DNA of 6,202 nt from positions 1-6,202 of the forward strand of contig CAMBXY010000090.1 of the NCBI GenBank assembly GCA_945871945.1, given 5' to 3'. The first letter of the stretch is position 1. Every line of letters starts with the position of its first letter. The stretch is from Bordetella parapertussis (GTDB lineage: Bacteria; Pseudomonadota; Gammaproteobacteria; Burkholderiales; Burkholderiaceae_C). Under the pieces are notes generated by a model that worked only from the letters and a program-made list of their open reading frames with translations, was not told the DNA's origin and did not search any database. Below, in pieces: positions 1-6,202 of this stretch. The translations under genes and the position numbers were made by a program.

Positions 1-144
1 ACTGTTGCAAGGCTCGCGGGTTTAAGCCGCGAGTGCGAAACGTTCGTCGTTTGCAGTTAGTTTTTTTCTGCGGATTTACGAGGTGACAGAACCTCGACAT
101 GCCCTGCGCCGCGTCCGAACCCATGTCGAAACCAATGCAGCCCC
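1..144 (-). ncRNA. ssrA: tmRNA (ssrA), 5' part, cut by the left window edge
   Basis: Transfer-messenger RNA acts with SmpB on ribosomes stalled on broken mRNA: it enters like alanyl-tRNA, then supplies a short reading frame that adds a degradation tag. Read on the minus strand, the RNA begins at about 144 with GGGGCTGC, the usual 5' acceptor strand, followed by a D-loop-like TTTCGAC. A 6-bp stem (CGAGGT/ACCTCG, 96-91 with 84-79) has loop bases TCTG (90-87) that can pair with CAGA (70-67), giving pseudoknot 1. The tag frame follows at 54-22. A 7-bp stem (33-27 with 19-13) holds the stop codon in its loop, as in helix 5 of tmRNA. The later pseudoknots and the 3' tRNA-like half lie outside the window. 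The mature 5' end is inferred by analogy and should come from RNase P cleavage. Only 14 bases separate it from the phosphatase gene stop codon. Confidence 0.95.
22..54 (-). other. tmRNA tag reading frame (ANDERFALAA)
   Basis: On the minus strand the codons GCA AAC GAC GAA CGT TTC, then GCA CTC GCG GCT and the stop TAA encode ANDERFALAA. With the alanine carried by tmRNA itself the full tag would be AANDERFALAA. The ALAA end is the signal recognised by ClpXP and related proteases in this family. GCA at 54-52 is the resume codon. There is no start codon, because translation switches to this frame during trans-translation, so ORF finding misses it. Confidence 0.95.
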
Positions 145-155
145 AAGAGGTAGTG

Positions 156-185
156 ATTCTACGCCTGTCGCAGCAGATCGACCAA
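156..185 (-). promoter_or_regulatory. Putative ssrA promoter inside the 3' end of the phosphatase gene
   Basis: On the minus strand TAGAAT (161-156) matches the -10 consensus at five of six positions. TTGGTC (185-180) lies 18 bases upstream as a weak -35. Transcription would start near 149, about five bases before the mature tmRNA 5' end, leaving a short leader for RNase P to remove. The first three bases of the -10 box are the TAG stop codon of the upstream gene. The assignment rests on the match and spacing only; no start site has been measured. Confidence 0.55.
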
Positions 186-821
186 AGCCAAGGGTGAATG
201 GATGATGTGGTCAGCGCCCCAGCTATGCACTTGGGCCAGACTGCCCAAATAACCATAGTGGGCGGCAACCGTGGTCATACCGGCTGCTTTGCCCGCCACG
301 ATGTCGCGTTCGTCGTCACCCACATACCAGCATTGCTCGGGCGGCAGCTGCATACGCCGCGCCGCCTCAAACAGGGGCTCGGGATGCGGTTTGGCGTGTG
401 GTGTGGTGTCGCCACTGATGATGGCTTGGGCAGAGGCGAACATAGGAATTTGTGCCGTCAGGGGCAAAGCAAAGCGTTGATGCTTGTTGGTGACCACGCC
501 CCATTTCAAACCAAGACCCGCCAAATGCGCCAACAAGTCGTGTACCCCATCAAAGACAGCCGTGCGCACGGTCATGGCGCGCTCGTAATTGTTTAAAAAC
601 TCGTCTTTATAGGTTTCGTAGTCGGGGTGCTCTGGCTTCATGCCAAAAGCAATTTCAAGCATGCCGCGAGCTCCCGAGCCCGCCATGGGTCGGTAAAGCG
701 AGTAGTCTAGGCTGGGCAAACCACGATCGGTGCGCATTTTGGCAGCAGCAGCACCTAAGTCAGGGGCGCTGTCTATGAGGGTGCCGTCCAAGTCGAACAA
801 CACGGCTTGCGGCAAGGGCAT
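159..821 (-). CDS. HAD-superfamily phosphatase: phosphoglycolate phosphatase or MurNAc-6-phosphate phosphatase (Gph/MupP-like)
   Basis: This is a soluble HAD subfamily IA hydrolase with all four motifs, numbered from a GTG at 833 (224 aa). FDLDGT at 13-18 carries the nucleophile Asp14 and acid Asp16; VVTNK at 113-117 is motif II; KPHP at 148-151 carries the motif III lysine; GDDERD at 172-177 binds Mg2+. An alpha-helical cap lies between motifs I and II. I prefer the ATG at 821 (220 aa): GAGG (831-828) sits six bases upstream, and the residues before it are not conserved in the family. The GTG at 833 would overlap ubiG. The gene abuts ubiG (stop at 823-825), so the two are probably co-transcribed and coupled. 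Family members dephosphorylate 2-phosphoglycolate (Gph) or, in Pseudomonas, MurNAc-6-phosphate in cell-wall recycling (MupP, also encoded beside ubiG). Segments such as GARGM (55-59) and WGVVTNK resemble MupP as I recall it, but substrate cannot be decided here. Confidence 0.9.
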   Translation of the reverse strand: MPLPQAVLFDLDGTLIDSAPDLGAAAAKMRTDRGLPSLDYSLYRPMAGSGARGMLEIAFGMKPEHPDYETYKDEFLNNYERAMTVRTAVFDGVHDLLAHLAGLGLKWGVVTNKHQRFALPLTAQIPMFASAQAIISGDTTPHAKPHPEPLFEAARRMQLPPEQCWYVGDDERDIVAGKAAGMTTVAAHYGYLGSLAQVHSWGADHIIHSPLALVDLLRQA

Positions 822-822
822 C

Positions 823-1530
823 TCAGGCCTCACGCTGGGTGGCCAGCATGTAGTTGACGCTGGTATTGGCGTCTAGCCAATAGCGTTGCGTCAATGGGTT
901 GTATTGCAAACCGCGCATGGCCAAGGTATTCAAATTAGCTTCACGGCAAAAAGCCGCCAGCTCGCTGGGACGGATAAATTTGTCGTAGGCATGCGTGCCT
1001 TTGGGCAGCAGGTTCAGCACATATTCAGCACCCAAAATCGCAAACACAAAAGATTTGGGATTGCGGTTGAGGGTTGAGAAAAACACCCTGCCACCTGGTT
1101 TAACCAAGGTCGCACAGGCTTTAACCACGGAGGCCGGGTCGGGAACGTGCTCTAGCATTTCCATGCAAGTCACCACATCGAAATGGGCGGGCTGCTGGGC
1201 GGCCATGGCCTCGGCGCTGACCTCGCGGTAAGTGATGTTGGGGGTTTGGGTTTCCAAAGCGTGCAACTGCGCTACCTTGAGCGACTTGGTGGCCAAGTCG
1301 ATACCCGTGACATGGGCACCGGCACGCGCCATGGCGTCCGACAAAATGCCCCCGCCGCAGCCCACATCAAGCACCTGCAAACCTTGCAGCTTGCCAAATG
1401 TTTCAATCCAACCCAAGCGCAGGGGGTTGATTTGGTGCAAGGGTTTGAATTCGCTGTTGACATCCCACCAGCGGTGGGCGAGGTCAGAGAACTTGGCAAG
1501 TTCGGCGGGGTCTACATTGAAGGTATTCAT
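823..1530 (-). CDS. ubiG: Ubiquinone biosynthesis O-methyltransferase UbiG
   Basis: UbiG is a SAM-dependent methyltransferase that makes both O-methylations of ubiquinone synthesis, at the hydroxyl groups of the polyprenyl-phenol and demethylubiquinone intermediates, at the inner membrane. From the ATG at 1530 the protein has 235 residues, normal for the family. It starts with the typical NVDPAELAKF and RWWD (20-23). The class I SAM site is VLDVGCGGGILS at 53-64, with acidic Asp78 in TGID. CMEMLEHVPDP (122-132) is the family signature after strand 4. Residues about 158-186 (FVFAILGAEYV through KFIRPSE) correspond to the membrane-binding insertion known from E. coli UbiG. A TTG at 1548 would add MSDNTF, but family members start at the equivalent of MNTFNVDP. 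The stop overlaps the extended form of the next gene. No clear ribosome binding site or promoter of its own is visible, because a terminator lies immediately upstream. Confidence 0.96.
   Translation of the reverse strand: MNTFNVDPAELAKFSDLAHRWWDVNSEFKPLHQINPLRLGWIETFGKLQGLQVLDVGCGGGILSDAMARAGAHVTGIDLATKSLKVAQLHALETQTPNITYREVSAEAMAAQQPAHFDVVTCMEMLEHVPDPASVVKACATLVKPGGRVFFSTLNRNPKSFVFAILGAEYVLNLLPKGTHAYDKFIRPSELAAFCREANLNTLAMRGLQYNPLTQRYWLDANTSVNYMLATQREA
828..831 (-). promoter_or_regulatory. Ribosome binding site deciding the phosphatase start
   Basis: GAGG on the minus strand lies inside the last codons of ubiG, six bases before the ATG at 821-819. The alternative GTG at 833 has no comparable site before it. 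The position within ubiG suggests that ribosomes finishing ubiG restart on the downstream gene. Confidence 0.5.
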
Positions 1531-1559
1531 GAAAGTATTGTCTGACAAATGGCGGACAT
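1527..1559 (-). other. Possible 10-codon leader ORF ahead of ubiG
   Basis: On the minus strand an ATG at 1559-1557 opens the frame MSAICQTILS and stops with TGA at 1529-1527. Its stop overlaps the ubiG ATG (1530-1528) as ATGA, the usual form for translational coupling. GGGG from the terminator stem lies seven bases before the leader ATG as a weak ribosome binding site. The frame is short enough to occur by chance, and no known leader peptide is recognised. Confidence 0.2.
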
Positions 1560-1585
1560 AAAAAAACCCCGCGTAAGCGGGGTTT
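1560..1585 (-). terminator. Intrinsic terminator of ompA
   Basis: On the minus strand AAACCCCGC, loop TTAC, GCGGGGTTT forms a nine-bp stem with six G-C pairs, and the U run continues to 1560 (seven T in all after the last G). It begins 19 bases after the ompA stop. The same hairpin on the plus strand lacks a long T run on the other side (TTTCAGG), so it is directional for ompA. It ends only about 30 bases before the ubiG ATG. Confidence 0.9.
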
Positions 1586-1604
1586 CAGGGGACTGAATTG
1601 GAAA

Positions 1605-2291
1605 TCAGTTCTTACGTGAACCAACCACTTCAATTTCAACGCGACGGTTTTTGGCGCGACCGTCTTTGGTCTTGTTGTCAGCCACAGGCTGCTTCTCGCC
1701 TTTACCTTCGGTGTAAATGCGGGTTTTGTCTATGCCTTTGCTAACCAAATAAGCTTTCACAGCTTGTGAACGGCGCATAGACAGTTTTTGGTTGTATCCA
1801 TCGGAACCCACTGAGTCGGTGTGACCCACAGCGATGATGACTTCCAAATTGATGGCTTTGACTTTATCGGCCAAATCATCCAGCTTGGCTTTGCCTTCAG
1901 GCTTGATAACAGATTTATCAAAATCGAAGAACGCATCAGCGGCATAAGTGACTTTGGATGACACAGCTGGTGCTGGTGCTGGAGCTGGTGCTGGTGCTGG
2001 TGCAGGAGCCGCTGCTGGGGCGGGGGCTGGAGCAGGTGGAGCAACAACTGCAGGCGCAGGCTTGACGGGCTCAGCTTTAGGCATAGGCGCTTCGGCTTTT
2101 TCGACGATGGCACCGTCGCAACCAGGCAGTGCGTTGGCGGGAGTCCAAAAACCGGTACGCCAGCATTCGCCAGGGGTGTTTTTCCAAACTTCACCAGCCG
2201 TTGATGACCAGTTGCCAACATCATGCGCAAATGAGGTTAACGCAAAGCCTGAGAGCGACAAGACCAGCGCCAGAGATTTGATAGTTTTCAT
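1605..2291 (-). CDS. ompA: OmpA-family outer-envelope protein with Ala-Pro linker and peptidoglycan-binding domain
   Basis: A 228-aa secreted protein. Residues 1-22 are a signal peptide (Lys at 2 and 5, a hydrophobic stretch, cleavage likely after SFA). Residues 23-60 form a short Trp-rich segment with two cysteines (Cys43, Cys58) and the motif GECWRTGFWTPA, a pattern I associate with betaproteobacterial OmpA proteins. Residues 78-109 are an Ala-Pro linker. Residues about 113-225 are the OmpA C-terminal domain that holds the peptidoglycan peptide: FFDFDKS at 121-127, GHTDSVGS at 156-163 with Asp159, and Arg174 in the NQKLSMRRSQ helix, the pair that contacts diaminopimelate in homologues. There is no eight-stranded barrel, so it is much shorter than E. 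coli OmpA; anchoring in the outer membrane is unproven. A good ribosome binding site (AAGGA) precedes the ATG, and a strong terminator follows. High expression is likely but inferred. Confidence 0.93.
   Translation of the reverse strand: MKTIKSLALVLSLSGFALTSFAHDVGNWSSTAGEVWKNTPGECWRTGFWTPANALPGCDGAIVEKAEAPMPKAEPVKPAPAVVAPPAPAPAPAAAPAPAPAPAPAPAPAVSSKVTYAADAFFDFDKSVIKPEGKAKLDDLADKVKAINLEVIIAVGHTDSVGSDGYNQKLSMRRSQAVKAYLVSKGIDKTRIYTEGKGEKQPVADNKTKDGRAKNRRVEIEVVGSRKN
1966..2037 (-). repeat. Twelve-unit hexanucleotide repeat encoding the Ala-Pro linker
   Basis: On the plus strand twelve consecutive six-base units of the form GCNGGN (one, gccgct at 2008-2013, is divergent) run from 1966 to 2037; five are exactly GCTGGT. 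On the coding strand they give alternating Pro and Ala in the OmpA linker. Gain or loss of a unit would keep the reading frame and only change linker length, so length differences between strains are plausible. Confidence 0.8.
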
Positions 2292-2297
2292 AAAAGT

Positions 2298-2302
2298 CCT
2301 TT
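2298..2302 (-). promoter_or_regulatory. Ribosome binding site of ompA
   Basis: AAGGA on the minus strand lies six bases before the ATG at 2291-2289, a near-consensus site at good spacing. It sits within a small near-palindrome (CCTTTAAGG on the plus strand, 2298-2306). Confidence 0.75.
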
Positions 2303-2335
2303 AAGGGTTTTTCCTGATAGTGCGAGAAGGGAAAC

Positions 2336-2354
2336 AAGGGATCAGATTGCCCTT
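2336..2354 (-). promoter_or_regulatory. Possible 5' UTR stem-loop of ompA mRNA
   Basis: On the minus strand AAGGG (2354-2350) and CCCTT (2340-2336) are separated by nine bases and can form a five-bp stem. If transcription starts from the candidate -10 at 2366-2361, the hairpin lies at the very 5' end of the message. E. coli ompA mRNA is stabilised by such a hairpin; the parallel is inference. Confidence 0.3.
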
Positions 2355-2360
2355 TGAGTA

Positions 2361-2369
2361 ATTGTGCCA
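2361..2369 (-). promoter_or_regulatory. Candidate extended -10 promoter element of ompA
   Basis: TGGCACAAT on the minus strand combines a TG dinucleotide one base before CACAAT, which matches the -10 consensus at four of six positions. No good -35 lies 16-18 bases upstream. A second, weaker option is TTGATT (2414-2409) with TAACCT (2391-2386) at 17-base spacing. A promoter must lie in this gap, but neither choice is secure. Confidence 0.25.
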
Positions 2370-2382
2370 CAGTTTCTAATCC

Positions 2383-2419
2383 TTTAGGTTACAACCGTAT
2401 AAGCCTAAAATCAACGGTT
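2383..2419. repeat. Two interleaved inverted repeats around the gyrA promoter
   Basis: TTTAGG (2383-2388) pairs with CCTAAA (2404-2409), and AACCGT (2393-2398) pairs with ACGGTT (2414-2419). Both have six-base arms and 15-base spacers, and their centres are ten bases apart, about one helical turn. Between them they cover the candidate gyrA -10. They could be operator half-sites or alternative hairpins, or chance. Confidence 0.35.
2398..2403 (+). promoter_or_regulatory. Candidate -10 element of the gyrA promoter
   Basis: TATAAG matches the -10 consensus at five of six positions and would give a start near 2410, about 36 bases before the gyrA ATG. The expected -35 region (about 2374-2381, TTCTAATC) is poor, so the promoter may be weak, activator-dependent or sensitive to supercoiling, as gyrase promoters are in E. 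coli. Confidence 0.4.
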
Positions 2420-2445
2420 TACCTTGTCCTGAATGGACTGCCTCC

Positions 2446-5147
<2,702 letters not shown>

Positions 5148-5151
<4 letters not shown>

Positions 5152-6202
5152 GCGAGGGCGCTGCCCCCGCCAACGGTTTGGCTGATTTGCGCCTGCAAAT
5201 CGACCAAGTCGACAGCCAGTTGCTGCAGCTTCTCAATCAGCGAGCCCAGTTGGCCGAGAAAGTTGGCGACATCAAACGTGCCGAGGGCTCGCCTTTTTTT
5301 CGCCCCGACCGCGTAGCCCAAGTGCTGGAAAAAATTCAGTCGCTCAATCAAGGTCCGCTGAAAAACCAGCATGTGTCCGCTATTTGGCGCGAAATCATGT
5401 CGGCGTGTTTGGCATTAGAAGCGCCACAGCGCGTGGCGGTGCTGGGCCCCGTGGGCACGTTTTGCGAACAAGCGGCGATTGAATTTTTTGGCAGCGCGGC
5501 CGAGCTGATTTACTGCAACAACTTCGACGAGGTGTTTCACGCCACCAGTGCGGGCACGGCGCAGTTTGGCGTGGTCGGGGTGGAAAACTCCACCGAAGGC
5601 GCGGTGGCTCGCACACTCGATTTGTTCTTGCGCACACCAGTTCATGTAATTGGCGAGGTCAGCCTCTTGGTGCGCCACAACCTGCTGCGCCAAACCGCGT
5701 CGCTAGAAGGTATTGAAGTGGTGTTGGCGCATCCACAAGCGCTGGGTCAATGCCAAGAATGGTTGAGCCTTCACTTGCCGCATGCCGAGCGCCGAGCGGT
5801 GTCTAGCAATGCCGAGGGCGCTCGTTTGGCCGCAACCGACCCCGCTTGGGCAGGCTTGGCCAGCGAACGCGCAGCCAGCGAATTTGGCCTGCATGTGGTG
5901 GCCCATGCTATTCAAGATGAGGCCTATAACCGCACGCGCTTTGCCATCATCAGCTTGCCGCAAACTTTGGCCACACCGCCCGCTTCAGGTAAAGACTGCA
6001 CCTCGCTGGTGGTGTCGGTGCCCAACAAGCCTGGTGCGGTGCACGACCTGTTGATGCCCCTTAAAAATAACGGTGTCTCCATGACCCGCTTCGAATCGCG
6101 CCCAGCCAAATCAGGCCAGTGGGAATACTATTTCTATATCGATTTAGATGGCCATATCAGCCAAGCTCCTGTGGCCCAAGCCCTCAAAGAGTTGCAAAGC
6201 CT
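5148..6202 (+). CDS. pheA: Bifunctional chorismate mutase/prephenate dehydratase (P-protein), 3' end beyond the window
   Basis: PheA turns chorismate into prephenate and then phenylpyruvate for phenylalanine synthesis. The frame is open to the right edge: 351 full codons of an expected 360 or so. The ATG at 5148 is the only ATG after an in-frame stop at 5136-5138 and overlaps the gyrA stop as ATGA, implying coupling. Domains: AroQ chorismate mutase (about 11-92) with Arg15, Arg32, Lys43 and Arg55 in the positions of substrate-binding residues; prephenate dehydratase (about 95-271) with GPVGTF (100-105), VENSTEG (145-151), SSNAEGAR (219-226) and catalytic Thr263 in NRTRF; ACT domain (about 285 onward) with KPGAVHDLL (294-302) and ESRP (316-319), the phenylalanine-binding motifs, so feedback inhibition is expected. 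Odd residues: Val56 follows Arg55 where homologues have Glu; Cys106 replaces Ser/Thr after GTF; Gly144 replaces Pro before VENS. Confidence 0.97.

Noticed and set aside
13..67. Plus-strand stem CTCGCGG/CCGCGAG followed by a T run, resembling a terminator
   Set aside because: The T run is about 27 bases from the stem, and both parts are explained by tmRNA structure and its A-rich segment before the tag on the other strand.
1531..1548. TTG at 1548 as the ubiG start, adding MSDNTF
   Set aside because: Family proteins begin at the ATG equivalent to 1530, and there is no ribosome binding site favouring the TTG; it cannot be fully excluded.
1592..1609. Five-bp inverted repeat ACTGA/TCAGT over the ompA stop
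   Set aside because: Short, A-T containing and without a T run; the adjacent nine-bp terminator explains 3'-end formation.
1948..2304. Plus-strand Gly-Ala-rich open frame opposite ompA
   Set aside because: It is the mirror of the Ala-Pro linker repeat; the minus strand encodes a clear OmpA protein with signal peptide, ribosome binding site and terminator.
5395..6109. Open frames opposite or out of frame with pheA
   Set aside because: The plus-strand frame from 5148 gives an unbroken PheA with all domain motifs; the others are shadows.

Overview
This window is a chromosomal housekeeping segment from a Gram-negative betaproteobacterium, most likely Burkholderiales and probably Comamonadaceae-like. 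Four things point there: a tmRNA tag of the ANDERFALAA type; an OmpA-family protein with a Cys-containing N-terminal segment and a long Ala-Pro linker; ubiquinone and OmpA genes typical of a Gram-negative cell; and PheA, GyrA and UbiG sequences closest to betaproteobacterial family patterns as I remember them. The genus cannot be fixed from the sequence. I see no mobile element, prophage, CRISPR array, toxin-antitoxin pair or defence cassette, and nothing that looks like a new multi-gene system.

Layout, left to right. Positions 1-144 (minus strand) hold the 5' part of ssrA (tmRNA), including the complete tag-coding segment; the gene runs off the left edge. Next, all on the minus strand, come a HAD phosphatase (159-821, gph/mupP-like), ubiG (823-1530) and ompA (1605-2291). 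A strong intrinsic terminator sits between ompA and ubiG. Positions 2292-2445 are a divergent control region: ompA is read leftwards and gyrA rightwards. The plus strand then carries gyrA (2446-5151) and, overlapping its stop by four bases, pheA (from 5148 to the right edge, missing only about the last ten residues).

How the genes relate. GyrA is the breakage-reunion subunit of DNA gyrase. PheA is the fused chorismate mutase/prephenate dehydratase of phenylalanine synthesis and appears translationally coupled to gyrA. UbiG is the O-methyltransferase of ubiquinone synthesis and shares an overlapping or abutting transcript with the phosphatase. That phosphatase may act in phosphoglycolate removal or in MurNAc-6-phosphate recycling; the ubiG neighbourhood favours the second. 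OmpA is an abundant outer-envelope protein that binds peptidoglycan. tmRNA rescues stalled ribosomes.

The points most worth a second look are: the ssrA gene, which has no long ORF; its promoter, whose -10 box appears to share bases with the phosphatase stop codon; the terminator that ends directly at the ubiG leader; the gyrA-pheA ATGA junction with no serC between; and unusual residues at conserved positions of PheA.
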